A stretch of 13,352 nt of DNA from Acidobacteriaceae bacterium (GCA_019246575.1 JAFAQG010000451.1:1-13352); one strand, 5' to 3'; counted from the stretch's first letter, positions 1-7,515 are shown. The notes: a model not told the origin generated them from the letters alone. Translations and numbers: made by a program.

Positions 1-504
1 TTTCGACTTGCTTTTCAGCAGATCCTGGGCCCCCTGCAGATGTTTTTGCAATGTCGGCAGCGCCTGGTCGGCGTATGACTTGACATCGGCATTCTCGCCT
101 TTGGCGGCTTCCGCCTTGTAAGCCGCAATCGCCTTCGTATGACCGGCGATCATCTCCCGCACGTACCGCTGGTCGAATGCTGCTCCTTTCAGCTTCTCGA
201 AGGGAGCAATCATTTTCTCGTGCTGAGCATCCAGGCCCTTTGGAATCGTGCCGCCGGCCTTCGTTGCAAGCGTCCCTAATTGCGTATAGTCGTTCGTGTG
301 ATCAGTCACAAGCATCTGGGCATAGTCTTTGATCTCGGAGCTCGCAGCCTGTTGAGCCGCCAATTGCCCGAGATGTGCTTCCATCATGTCGGTCTGTGCG
401 GCAGTATCCAGAAATTGCTGGTCAGCCTTCGCCAACGTGCCCTGGGCAAACGCAGGCAAAGAGCAGATCGCCAGGCAAGGCAACGCGCAAAAAATGACTC
501 TCAT
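1..504 (-). CDS. DUF4142 exported protein (3' end cut by window edge)
   Basis: This reads as 168 codons from ATG at 504 down to base 1 with no stop, so the C-terminus is missing, probably only by a few residues. Residues 1-20 form a signal peptide with cleavage after AFA (residue 20), so the protein is exported. The rest matches the DUF4142 four-helix pattern: an Ala/Gln-rich first helix, MLVTDHTNDY with the conserved Asp-His, the phrase FDQRYV, a second conserved His in AGHTKA, and LPTLQKHL near the end. The start is fixed by a strong Shine-Dalgarno sequence (GAGGAGG and AAGGAG on the minus strand, 505-522). DUF4142 proteins are periplasmic or surface helical proteins of unknown biochemical role, related to the ferritin-like DUF305/DUF4142 group. 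It is divergent from the HAD gene across 116 bp. The family call is firm; no function is proposed. Confidence 0.88.
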   Translation of the reverse strand, partial: MRVIFCALPCLAICSLPAFAQGTLAKADQQFLDTAAQTDMMEAHLGQLAAQQAASSEIKDYAQMLVTDHTNDYTQLGTLATKAGGTIPKGLDAQHEKMIAPFEKLKGAAFDQRYVREMIAGHTKAIAAYKAEAAKGENADVKSYADQALPTLQKHLQGAQDLLKSKSK

Positions 505-620
505 CTCCTTGTTTCCTCCTCAAAATCAAACTACTTGGTGAGACACATCTCGCGCATTTATATTTCTCGTACGCCGACGTGCCGTATAGCAACAAACGGT
601 TATGTGCGAGGCTAAACTCG

Positions 621-1238
621 ATGGCAAATCGCACGTTTCGCGCAGTCTTCAGCGACATCGGGGGCGTCCTTGGCACAAACGGTTGGGATACGGGACTGCG
701 CCGCAGGATTACTGACCAGTTCCACTGCGACTTCGAAGACATCGAGCGCCGTCACAGTTTGATGTTCGACAGCTTCGAACGAGGGCACATCTCCTTCGAG
801 GACTATCTGCGCCGCGTGTTTTTCGCCGTGCCGCGCGGCTTCGGTTTGGAGGACATTCGCGACTTTGCTTATAAAGAGTCGACGCCATGGCCGGACAATA
901 TCCGATTTCTCCAGCACCTTAAACGGAGCAATGAACTTAAGTTAGCTCTAATCAGCAACGAAGGAGAGGGGCTCACCGAATATCGAGTAGAAAAGTTCGG
1001 GTTGCGTGAACTGGCGGATTTCGTTATTTTCTCGCATTTTGTACATATGCGTAAGCCAGACCCGGAAATCTGGCAATTGGCGCTGAATTTACTACAGTTG
1101 AAGCCCTCTCAAACGATTTACATCGACGATAGGGCGCTGTTCGCCGATATCGCCGCCGGTTTGGGATTTATCGCCATTCATCACGTCTCGTTGGAGATGA
1201 CGCGCCACGCGATCGCCGGCTTCGGATTAACAGTCTAA
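621..1238 (+). CDS. HAD-superfamily (subfamily IA) hydrolase
   Basis: A 205-residue cytosolic protein with no signal peptide. HAD motif I is SDIGGVL (nucleophile D12), motif II is the Ser of LALISNEG (S112), motif III is the Lys of RKPDPEIW (K145), and motif IV is IYIDDRALF (D169, D170). A helical cap lies between motifs I and II, as in subfamily IA. These enzymes remove phosphate or halide through an aspartyl intermediate; the substrate cannot be read from sequence. The position two after the nucleophile is Gly (G14) where most HAD phosphatases have Asp. From memory the same DxG form occurs in E. coli YihX, a sugar-phosphate phosphatase, so this is not a sign of inactivity. I start it at ATG 621, with GAGG at 608-611 as ribosome site, because the homologous region begins there; an in-frame upstream start at 579 adds 14 unlikely residues. 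It converges on the sod gene. Confidence 0.85.
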   Translation: MANRTFRAVFSDIGGVLGTNGWDTGLRRRITDQFHCDFEDIERRHSLMFDSFERGHISFEDYLRRVFFAVPRGFGLEDIRDFAYKESTPWPDNIRFLQHLKRSNELKLALISNEGEGLTEYRVEKFGLRELADFVIFSHFVHMRKPDPEIWQLALNLLQLKPSQTIYIDDRALFADIAAGLGFIAIHHVSLEMTRHAIAGFGLTV

Positions 1239-1246
1239 AGTGTAGA

Positions 1247-1264
1247 GCGCCGGCAAGCCTGCGC
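1247..1264. terminator. Imperfect dyad between convergent genes, possible bidirectional terminator
   Basis: In the 34-bp gap between the HAD stop and the sod stop lies GCGC-c-GGC-aa-GCC-t-GCGC: two 4-bp GC arms and an inner 3-bp pairing around one mismatch. A short CTTT follows on the plus strand and there is no real T-tract on either side. Its position between two converging genes is the main reason to call it. Confidence 0.3.
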
Positions 1265-1272
1265 CTTTGGGC

Positions 1273-1878
1273 TTACTTCAGTTGCTTGTTGACTTGGTCC
1301 CAATTAACGACATTCCACCAGGCCGCAATGTATTCCGGCCGGCGGTTCTGGTATTTCAAATAGTAAGCGTGCTCCCAAACGTCGAGACCGAGAATTGGTT
1401 TCTTCCCTTCCATCAGCGGATTATCCTGATTCGCCGTCGAGATGATGTCGAATTTCCCGCTGCTATCCTTTACTAACCAAGCCCATCCGGAGCCGAACCG
1501 CCCTGTCGCGGCTGCATTGAACTTCTCCTTAAAGCTCTCGAAACTTCCAAAAGTCGAGTTAATGACATTGGCGGCCTCGCCCGTTGGCGCGCCACCGCCG
1601 TTAGGCCTCATCAAATTCCAAAACAGACTATGATTCGCGTGCCCGCCGCCATTGTTGCGAACGGCTGTCTTGACGCTGTCCGGCACAATGGCCAGATTGT
1701 TCGCCAGCAGATCCTCGACTGATTTGTTCGCCAAATCGGGCGCTGACTCGAGCGCCTTATTCAGATTGTTGACATACGCGCCATGGTGCTTGTCGTGATG
1801 AATCTCCATGGTCAGCTTGTCGATATGAGGTTCGAGAGCATCTGAAGCATAGGGAAGAGGCGGAAGTGTATGTGCCAT
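1273..1878 (-). CDS. sodA: Superoxide dismutase, Fe/Mn family, Mn-type signature
   Basis: A 201-residue protein of the usual length for this family. It converts superoxide to oxygen and hydrogen peroxide. The four metal ligands are visible: H27 in [13 protein letters not shown]83 in HANHSLFW, and D166 and H170 in DVWEHAYY. The GGGHANH segment and the Gln in NQDNPLM (about Q151) are features of Mn enzymes; Fe enzymes usually place their active-site Gln in the earlier segment. Mn, or cambialistic use, is therefore inferred. There is no signal peptide, so it is cytosolic. Translation starts at ATG 1878 with GGAG just upstream; an in-frame start at 1914 would add twelve non-homologous residues. 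It lies 96 bp downstream of nagA on the same strand, and a small dyad sits in that gap, so it may have its own promoter. Confidence 0.93.
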   Translation of the reverse strand: MAHTLPPLPYASDALEPHIDKLTMEIHHDKHHGAYVNNLNKALESAPDLANKSVEDLLANNLAIVPDSVKTAVRNNGGGHANHSLFWNLMRPNGGGAPTGEAANVINSTFGSFESFKEKFNAAATGRFGSGWAWLVKDSSGKFDIISTANQDNPLMEGKKPILGLDVWEHAYYLKYQNRRPEYIAAWWNVVNWDQVNKQLK

Positions 1879-1904
1879 TCTTTTCTCCAGTTTTTCGATT
1901 CGAT

Positions 1905-1925
1905 TGCGGAGCAATAGTTTCCGCA
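1905..1925. promoter_or_regulatory. Dyad upstream of sod (6-bp arms)
   Basis: TGCGGA and TCCGCA form perfect arms around a 9-base spacer, 26-47 bases upstream of the sod start codon. There is no following T-tract on the minus strand, so it is a poor terminator for nagA. It could be an operator or a 5'-leader hairpin for sod. No known regulator motif was recognised. Confidence 0.3.
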
Positions 1926-1974
1926 GTTGGTCGGCATCCGCAGCGCACTATTCGAATCCCGTGAGTTCTGTGAT

Positions 1975-3192
1975 TCAGCTAACAGCGCTCTTGCATGACT
2001 CAGCACCGTACACCGAGAAGCCGGCGACGATAGTCTCGACGACTGCGAATTCTTTCGCATCGGCATGCCATCGGAAACGTATCAAATCCGCTTTTTCACC
2101 CGGCGTCAGCCCGCGTTGGCGTCCGGCAATTCGGGCCGCGCGTGCCGGATTTATCGTCGCCATCGCAATGGCATCGCGCAGCGAAATGCCGCCGAAGCGC
2201 ACAGCATTTGCAATTGCGCGATCCATGCGCAACACCGATCCGGCGAGCCGGGTTCCTCCTCGTAACACCACGCTGCCGTCATCGCGAAGCTCTACTTCCA
2301 CTTGCCCTATCGTGTATGCGCCGGGCGCACACATCGCAGGCATCACCGCATCGGTCACTAGCACGCTGCGCTCGATTCCCTTGGCCCGCAGCGCGGCCCT
2401 GAAGAACGAGCCCGAAATATGGATGCCGTCAACGATGAACCCTGCGCTCAGACGATCCTCCGCGAGCTGATCCCAGATGTAGTTGTGCGTTTTCGGCAGC
2501 AGAGCATGAGCGCCGTTACCGAGGTGAGTGGACATGGTTGCGCCCGCATCGATGCACGCTGCAATCTGATCGGGTGTGGCTTTCGTGTGTCCTATGCTTG
2601 CAACGACACCGGCGCGTACGACATGCGCGACATAGGAGCGGGCCTGCTCCCATTCGGGTGATAGCGTCACCAGGCGAATATCCCCGCGGGCTGCATCTTG
2701 CCACCGCTTAAATTCGTCGATATCCGGAGGCCTGACATGCTCGCGCGGATGCGCCCCCCGTGGACCGTCTTCGGGCGAAATGTGGGGTCCTTCCACGTGA
2801 AAGCCCGCGATTGCTTCCGCTTCCGGTAACCTGCTGGCGTGCATTTCCTTTCTTGCTGCAGCCAGGTTCTTCAGAGCTCCCGTGATTCTCTCTTCGGAGC
2901 CGGTGATGACCGTCGGAAGCAAGCGCGTCACACCCGTGCTAAACATCACGCGAATCGATTTCGCGATCGACTCGATACAAGTAGACGGATCGTTGTAGTC
3001 CACTCCCGCAAATCCGTTTACCTGGAGATCAATAAGTCCGGGAGCGACATATTCGACGATGTCCGGAGCTCTGATCAGTTCGTCAACGGACTGCAGCACC
3101 CCGTCATATTGGATCTGCAGCACACGCTCCGTGCCTGCGGCGCGCCCTACTAACGTTTTCGAAGCACGACCAGAACTGGCCGACTCGCTCAT
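1975..3192 (-). CDS. nagA: N-acetylglucosamine-6-phosphate deacetylase
   Basis: A 405-residue amidohydrolase-fold enzyme, slightly longer than the typical 380 or so. It removes acetate from GlcNAc-6-phosphate in the cytosol, feeding amino-sugar catabolism and wall recycling. Visible family features are GLIDLQVNG (52-60), where Gln and Asn replace the HxH metal pair as in E. coli NagA; HVEGPH with metal ligand E134; SIGHTKA with H202; THLGNGAH with H223; and VTDAV with catalytic D281. The loop THLGNGAH differs from the more common THLFNAM form. I chose ATG 3192, with AAGGA nine bases upstream; a GTG directly before it (3193-3195) is an alternative adding one residue. No nagB or nagK is nearby. 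The neighbouring fucosidase supports a glycan-salvage role, which is inference. Confidence 0.93.
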   Translation of the reverse strand: MSESASSGRASKTLVGRAAGTERVLQIQYDGVLQSVDELIRAPDIVEYVAPGLIDLQVNGFAGVDYNDPSTCIESIAKSIRVMFSTGVTRLLPTVITGSEERITGALKNLAAARKEMHASRLPEAEAIAGFHVEGPHISPEDGPRGAHPREHVRPPDIDEFKRWQDAARGDIRLVTLSPEWEQARSYVAHVVRAGVVASIGHTKATPDQIAACIDAGATMSTHLGNGAHALLPKTHNYIWDQLAEDRLSAGFIVDGIHISGSFFRAALRAKGIERSVLVTDAVMPAMCAPGAYTIGQVEVELRDDGSVVLRGGTRLAGSVLRMDRAIANAVRFGGISLRDAIAMATINPARAARIAGRQRGLTPGEKADLIRFRWHADAKEFAVVETIVAGFSVYGAESCKSAVS

Positions 3193-3503
3193 CACAATCC
3201 ATCCTTCCGTTTTTCACAATTTACACACAGGCACTTGTCTCTAAGCCACTTAAAACGCACAACATCAAAGGTGTTGAAATGCGTTCACAACCGTGCGTAA
3301 AAGGCTAGCACAGAGCGGGGTGGATGAGTTACAAACACAGATAGATCCGGCGCGGGCGTCGACGGGCAGGCAATCTCGGGGGAGGTGGCTGCACCCGGCG
3401 TTCGCGCGTGGGTAATTCTTCAGATCACAAGGAGGATACGGGGCCCCGAGCCCGCACCAAGGGCCCCGATTACTCCCCATTCCCCGGCACTTTAGGCGCA
3501 GGA
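3193..3503. other. Intergenic region, 311 bp, no gene seen
   Basis: This lies between the nagA start and the ilvE stop, both on the minus strand. I see no convincing ORF, RNA gene or repeat family. It contains a GC-rich inverted repeat (3440-3468) next to the ilvE end. The half next to nagA is more AT-rich and presumably holds the nagA promoter, but I could not pick a -35/-10 pair with confidence. An isolated AAGGAGG at 3429-3435 has no start codon after it. Confidence 0.6.
3440..3468. repeat. GC-rich inverted repeat downstream of ilvE
   Basis: CGGGGCCC (3440-3447) and GGGCCCCG (3461-3468) are perfect 8-bp arms around 13 bases. The left copy is also part of a 10-bp palindrome (3440-3449). 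It sits 36 bases past the ilvE stop. There is no T-tract on the minus strand, so a factor-independent terminator is only possible, not shown. Confidence 0.45.
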
Positions 3504-4454
3504 TTAGGCTGTAACGGGTTCGACGTCGGGAACGCCTGCAACCGGCATCAGCCAACCAAACTCATCCTTGTGCTTCCCGTTCACGATATCGAAGAAGCGA
3601 CGCTGTATCTTTTCTGTAATCGCTCCGCGCTGCCCCTGGCCGATGATAATTCTGTCTATCGACCGGATGGGCGTGACCTCCGCCGCGGTGCCGGTAAAAA
3701 ACACCTCGTCGGCGATATAAAGTAACTCGCGCGGAATGATAGTCTCAACAACCGGGATGTTCAACTGGGCTGCAATCTTCAACACGCTGTCGCGGGTAAT
3801 GCCCGGCAGCACCGAGGCCCCTAGCGGCGGCGTCAGAATCTTTCCGTCGCGAACGACAAAAATATTTTCTCCGGAACCCTCACTTACATAACCGGCATCA
3901 TCAAGCGCAATACCCTCCGCGTAGCCGTTCGCCGCCGCCTCCATCCGGATCAGCTGCGAGTTCATGTAATTCGCCCCAGCCTTGGAGAGCGCCGGCAGAG
4001 TATTGGGAGCAATGCGTGTCCACGAAGATACACAAACATCTACTCCCTGCGTCATCGCTTCGTCACCAAGGTACTTCCCCCAGCACCAGCACGCAATGTA
4101 GGTTTCGATGGGATTGTTCTTCGGCAGCACGCCAACGTCGCCATAGCCGCGAAGCACGATCGGCCGAATGTAACACGATTTCAGGTTGTTCTCGCGAACC
4201 AATTCGACCATTGCGGTTGTGAGCTCGTCTATCGAGTAGGGGAGCTCCATTCGATAGATCTTTGCCGAATCGATGAGCCGGCGCGCGTGTTCAGGCGCAC
4301 GGAAAATCGCAGGCCCGCGCTGCGTTTCGTAGCACCGGATTCCTTCAAACACGGAACTGCCATAGCTAACGACATGAGAAAGAACGTGGATCGTCGCCTC
4401 GTCCCACCGGATCAAACGGCCGTTATGCCAAATCTTCTCAGTAGCTTGCAGCAT
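3504..4454 (-). CDS. ilvE: Branched-chain amino acid aminotransferase (class IV PLP)
   Basis: A 316-residue fold-type IV PLP enzyme of the usual IlvE length (about 305-310). It interconverts Leu, Ile and Val with their 2-keto acids using glutamate/2-oxoglutarate, in the cytosol. Visible features are the N-terminal [25 protein letters not shown] (30-40), the Schiff-base lysine K158 in [22 protein letters not shown] (191-199) for cofactor binding, and [12 protein letters not shown] (252-263) for the phosphate. The start is ATG 4454, the conserved family start. No Shine-Dalgarno sequence precedes it; instead a perfect TATAAT ends five bases before the ATG, which suggests a leaderless transcript. 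It diverges from the fucosidase gene across 90 bp. D-amino-acid aminotransferase or aminodeoxychorismate lyase share the fold but fit the motifs less well. Confidence 0.92.
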   Translation of the reverse strand: MLQATEKIWHNGRLIRWDEATIHVLSHVVSYGSSVFEGIRCYETQRGPAIFRAPEHARRLIDSAKIYRMELPYSIDELTTAMVELVRENNLKSCYIRPIVLRGYGDVGVLPKNNPIETYIACWCWGKYLGDEAMTQGVDVCVSSWTRIAPNTLPALSKAGANYMNSQLIRMEAAANGYAEGIALDDAGYVSEGSGENIFVVRDGKILTPPLGASVLPGITRDSVLKIAAQLNIPVVETIIPRELLYIADEVFFTGTAAEVTPIRSIDRIIIGQGQRGAITEKIQRRFFDIVNGKHKDEFGWLMPVAGVPDVEPVTA

Positions 4455-4459
4455 GTTTG

Positions 4460-4465
4460 ATTATA
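4460..4465 (-). promoter_or_regulatory. Consensus -10 box immediately before ilvE
   Basis: The minus strand reads TATAAT followed by CAAAC and then the ilvE ATG. Transcription starting 6-7 bases after the box would begin at or next to the A of the start codon. No good -35 hexamer is seen 16-18 bases upstream, so the call rests on the perfect -10 box and the absence of a Shine-Dalgarno sequence. Confidence 0.4.
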
Positions 4466-4544
4466 TCGGGAGCCGCGCGGGTGAGCCCGGACTAACGTAC
4501 TTCGACAGACTCGATTGCAGGAACGGATACAGTGATCAGAAGAC

Positions 4545-6092
4545 ATGAATCGACGCGATCTCCTGAAGCTCATTAGTTGTTCGCCGGCGGTAATGAATCT
4601 GAACGCGTACGCAAACGTGGGCGCACCGCAACAGAGCAGCCCGGATATTTCGTCAATGCGCAAATATCAGGCCGCGTGGGACTCGGTCGACAGCCGTCCC
4701 ACGCCGGAATGGTATGCCGATGCAAAATTCGGCATCTTTATTCACTGGGGCGTGTATTCGGTTCCGGCGTTCGCGGCCGTGAATGTCAAAGACGAGAACC
4801 CGTACGCCGAGTGGTACTGGAACTCGCTCATGAACGGCATGGACGCGCCCGGGCCCGCCGGACACGGCGCTTTGACGTGGGACTTTCACAAGCGCGTGTA
4901 TGGTCCAAATTTCGCTTACTTCGATTTCGCACCCATGTTCCGCGCTGAGCTATTCGATCCGGACCGCTGGGCGGAGCTTTTCGTGCGGTCCGGTGCGCGG
5001 TACGTCGCGCTGACTTCGAAACATCACGAAGGATTTACATTGTGGCGCAGCGTCCAGGCAAACCGCTCCTGGGGCCGCGCATGGAACAGCGTCGATGTGG
5101 GCCCGCGCCGCGATCTGCTGCTTGACCTTACGGAGGCAGGCCGGCGCAAAGGCCTGCACATGGGTATCTATTATTCGCTTTATGAGTGGTACAATCCGTT
5201 ATGGCTCTCCGATAAGCCACGCTACGTCACCGAGCACTTGCACCCGCAGTTTAAAGACGTGGTCACCCACGTCAAACCGGAGATCATCTTCTCGGATGGC
5301 GAATGGGAGTTGACCAGCGCGGAGTGGCGCTCGCCGGAACTGCTCGCCTGGCTCTTCAATGAATCTCCTGTCCGTGAAAACGTCGTTATCAACGATCGAT
5401 GGGGCAAGGACACGCGGCACAAACATGGCGGCTACTTCACCACCGAATACACCTCAGGCATGCAGGAAACCCTCCACCCATGGGAAGAGAACCGCGGCAT
5501 GGGCTACTCGTACGGATACAACCGCGCCGAAACGCTCGCCGATTACCGCTCCGGTCGGCAGCTCATATTGATGCTGGTCGATATTGTGAGCCGCGGAGGC
5601 AACCTGCTGCTCGATATCGGTCCTCGCGCCGATGGCCAAATTCCGGTCCTCATGCAGGAACGGCTCACTCAGATCGGGGATTGGCTCCAGAGAGATGGCG
5701 AGGCGATCTATGGCACGCGTCCCTGGAACCGTCCCGCGCAATGGAGCAGCGGTACTCTACCGCATCTCGAGCAGAAGGAGTTCCGAGCTGAGTACGACAT
5801 ATCTAATCTCGTCGATACGCCGCCGCCCGGCTTCGCTCATATCGAGGCGTTCTTCACAACGAAGGGGAACGTCGTCTACGCCATTGTTCCCAACTGGCCC
5901 GAGAACCGGTTTACGCTGAGGAACGTCATCGCAGACCCCGCCGCTACCTTTGTGCTTCTGGGGCGCGGCGCCCCGCTCGACTGGCATGCGGAAGGCAAAC
6001 AAGTCAACGTCGAAATGCCGGAGGGGATGGGCACAACATTATCCGCGACGGAGGCTTGCGTCATCAAGATGACAGGCGTACGCCCAGCGTAA
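4545..6092 (+). CDS. Alpha-L-fucosidase, glycoside hydrolase family 29
   Basis: A 515-residue retaining glycosidase that releases terminal alpha-L-fucose from glycans. The N-terminus MNRRDLLKLI resembles a degenerate twin-arginine signal with possible cleavage after AYA (residue 23), so periplasmic or exported action is likely although the hydrophobic stretch is weak. GH29 features in order are KFGIFIHWGVYSVPAF (61-76), YVALTSKHHEGF (153-164) with the paired His, KGLHMGIYYSLYEWY (202-216), IIFSDGEWE (247-255) with D251 as the predicted nucleophile, and GGNLLLDIGPRADGQIP (351-367), which ends the barrel. Residues from about 395 form the small beta-rich C-terminal domain. No separate carbohydrate-binding module is seen. 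The acid/base residue varies in this family and is not assigned. It precedes the porin gene, but the sigma70-like promoter after it suggests separate transcription. Confidence 0.92.
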   Translation: MNRRDLLKLISCSPAVMNLNAYANVGAPQQSSPDISSMRKYQAAWDSVDSRPTPEWYADAKFGIFIHWGVYSVPAFAAVNVKDENPYAEWYWNSLMNGMDAPGPAGHGALTWDFHKRVYGPNFAYFDFAPMFRAELFDPDRWAELFVRSGARYVALTSKHHEGFTLWRSVQANRSWGRAWNSVDVGPRRDLLLDLTEAGRRKGLHMGIYYSLYEWYNPLWLSDKPRYVTEHLHPQFKDVVTHVKPEIIFSDGEWELTSAEWRSPELLAWLFNESPVRENVVINDRWGKDTRHKHGGYFTTEYTSGMQETLHPWEENRGMGYSYGYNRAETLADYRSGRQLILMLVDIVSRGGNLLLDIGPRADGQIPVLMQERLTQIGDWLQRDGEAIYGTRPWNRPAQWSSGTLPHLEQKEFRAEYDISNLVDTPPPGFAHIEAFFTTKGNVVYAIVPNWPENRFTLRNVIADPAATFVLLGRGAPLDWHAEGKQVNVEMPEGMGTTLSATEACVIKMTGVRPA

Positions 6093-6153
6093 TCCAATTG
6101 GCGACGGCAACCCGCCGATTAGACAGACTGATAACGGTCATTAAACTTTCCGA

Positions 6154-6182
6154 TTGATAGTGAATGCCGCTGTCCTTACACT
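6154..6182 (+). promoter_or_regulatory. Sigma70-like promoter for the porin-permease unit
   Basis: TTGATA (6154-6159, five of six to TTGACA), a 17-base spacer and TACACT (6177-6182, four of six to TATAAT). Transcription would start near 6189, leaving a leader of about 75 bases before the porin ATG. It lies in the 172-bp gap after the fucosidase stop. Confidence 0.55.
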
Positions 6183-6239
6183 GGGATCTTTAGAGAGAAT
6201 TTAGCTCACCCCGTCTGTAGCCCGGCACCTCGTTCCGTG

Positions 6240-6256
6240 TCGAAATCCTATTTCGA
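6240..6256 (+). promoter_or_regulatory. Leader hairpin abutting the porin ribosome site
   Basis: TCGAAAT-CCT-ATTTCGA is a perfect 7-bp stem with a 3-base loop. Its 3' arm ends directly before GAGGGA (6257-6262), the Shine-Dalgarno site of the porin. It could influence ribosome access or message stability, or be a protein-binding palindrome in the DNA. That it is a hairpin-forming dyad is visible; its role is inferred. Confidence 0.45.
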
Positions 6257-6264
6257 GAGGGAAC

Positions 6265-7515
6265 ATGTCCATCGGCTTAAACACCGCGCTCGTACTTTTA
6301 ACAGCGGTCCTGGGCACACAAGCTTGGGCGCAGACCAGCGGCCCGGCAGGAGCGCCGACCTCTTCTTCTAATCCCAACACCAGTCCGGAAGCTCAGCAGC
6401 CGCCCGGTTCCGGGCAAACGACCGCGCCTGCTACGCCTCCCAGTGCCCCTCCGGTTCCCGACACGACCTTCTCGAGTACTGCGATTCGAGCCGGCGGCAT
6501 CGATTTCAGCGGCTCCATAGACGGTTACTACAGCTTCAACAACAATCACCCGCAGTCTGGATTTAACGAGTTGTATAACTTCAATGATCGGACTAATCAG
6601 TGGGATCTCAATCTCGCCAAACTGACCGTAAGCCGCGACCCCGCTCCCATCGGGTTCCGTGTGGATGTCGGTTTCGGCCGCGCATTTGAAATAGAGAAAA
6701 CGCCGCATCCCGATCCCGAGTTCTACCGCTTCATAGAGCAATCCTACGTAAGCGTCAAGCCGAAGGGTTGGAAGGGTTTCGAGGCCGATTTCGGAGAATT
6801 TGTAACTTCGGCCGGTGCCGAAGTTATCGAAAGTAAAGATAACTGGAACTACTCTCGCTCGCTGCTCTTTGCGTGGGCTATTCCTTATTATCACTTTGGA
6901 TTGCGCACCTCCATGCCCATCGGGAGCAGTTTGAGTGTCGGTTTTCAGCTTGTAAATGGCTGGAACAGCATTGTCGATCAATATGGCAACAACTTGAAGA
7001 CCGCCGGCATCACTGCTGCCGTCACGCGTAAGAAATTTACGTGGAACCACAACTATTACGTTGGTCCCCAGTTCACCGGCCTTAGTGTTCTGAATCAGAA
7101 TATTAATCGTGTTCGTAATCTGTACGACACAACACTTCTTCTCACGCCAAACGATAAAGTAAATGCCTACTTGAACTTCGATTATGGGCGGCAGAATCTT
7201 GCGCTGGGATCAGCACATTGGATCGGGTTTGCGGGCGCTCTCCACCTTCAACTGACGAAGCGATTTGCGATCACTCCGCGCGCTGAGTATCTCAATGACG
7301 TCAACGGCTTTGCGACTGGGGTCAAGCAGCACCTGCACGAAGCAACAGTCACGGGAGAGTGGAAGATCATCGACGGCTTGTTGAGCCGGCTGGAATATCG
7401 GCACGACGCATCCAATATTAATTTCTTCGACCATGGCACTGTTCCATCGGCATCGAAAGCGCAGTCCACCGTCACGCTTGGGTTTATTGCCTACCTGCCC
7501 GCGAAACACCAGTAA
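6265..7515 (+). CDS. Outer-membrane porin, BBP_2 / OmpL-like (DUF1597)
   Basis: A 416-residue outer-membrane beta-barrel. Residues 1-22 are a Sec signal with cleavage after AWA. Residues 23-67 are a low-complexity Pro/Ser/Thr/Gly/Gln linker. The barrel then opens with IDFSGSIDGYYSFNNNHP (79-96) and WDLNLAKLTVSRDP, the signature start of putative beta-barrel porin-2. Alternating strands follow, with FEADFGEF, YYHFGLRTSMPIG, GFQLVNGWN and a closing strand near TVTLGFIAYL. Such proteins are thought to let small solutes cross the outer membrane. The start ATG has GAGGGA upstream. The stop is 42 bp from a permease on the same strand, so the two probably share a transcript and perhaps a substrate. 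A 10-bp-arm hairpin is embedded in the coding sequence (6803-6826). The family is confident; the transported solute is unknown. Confidence 0.88.
   Translation: MSIGLNTALVLLTAVLGTQAWAQTSGPAGAPTSSSNPNTSPEAQQPPGSGQTTAPATPPSAPPVPDTTFSSTAIRAGGIDFSGSIDGYYSFNNNHPQSGFNELYNFNDRTNQWDLNLAKLTVSRDPAPIGFRVDVGFGRAFEIEKTPHPDPEFYRFIEQSYVSVKPKGWKGFEADFGEFVTSAGAEVIESKDNWNYSRSLLFAWAIPYYHFGLRTSMPIGSSLSVGFQLVNGWNSIVDQYGNNLKTAGITAAVTRKKFTWNHNYYVGPQFTGLSVLNQNINRVRNLYDTTLLLTPNDKVNAYLNFDYGRQNLALGSAHWIGFAGALHLQLTKRFAITPRAEYLNDVNGFATGVKQHLHEATVTGEWKIIDGLLSRLEYRHDASNINFFDHGTVPSASKAQSTVTLGFIAYLPAKHQ
6803..6843 (+). repeat. Two overlapping, mutually exclusive hairpins inside the porin gene
   Basis: The first has TAACTTCGGC and GCCGAAGTTA as 10-bp perfect arms with loop CGGT (6803-6826). 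The second has GTTATC and GATAAC as 6-bp arms around nine bases (6823-6843). They share bases 6823-6826, so an RNA could form only one fully. They lie in the codons for a predicted barrel segment (VTSAGAEVIESKDN). Confidence 0.45.

Noticed and set aside
592..684. 10-bp direct repeat ACAAACGGTT at 592-601 and 675-684
   Set aside because: There are only two copies, one inside the HAD coding region. It is short enough to be chance and has no mobile-element context.
1951..1961. TTCGAATCCCG, like a tRNA T-loop, in the nagA-sod gap
   Set aside because: The flanking bases do not pair as a T-stem, and no acceptor, anticodon arm or CCA end is found.
3262..3292. Half-symmetric GTTG...CAAC sequence upstream of nagA as an operator
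   Set aside because: Only the outer four bases pair cleanly; it is too weak to call.
3429..3435. Perfect AAGGAGG Shine-Dalgarno-like sequence in the 311-bp gap
   Set aside because: No start codon lies at a usable distance and no open frame of family character follows.
6298..7050. 250-codon minus-strand open frame opposite the porin gene
   Set aside because: It is antisense to the BBP_2 porin. The N-terminal half has no motif and the C-terminal half is the mirror of the Pro-rich linker.
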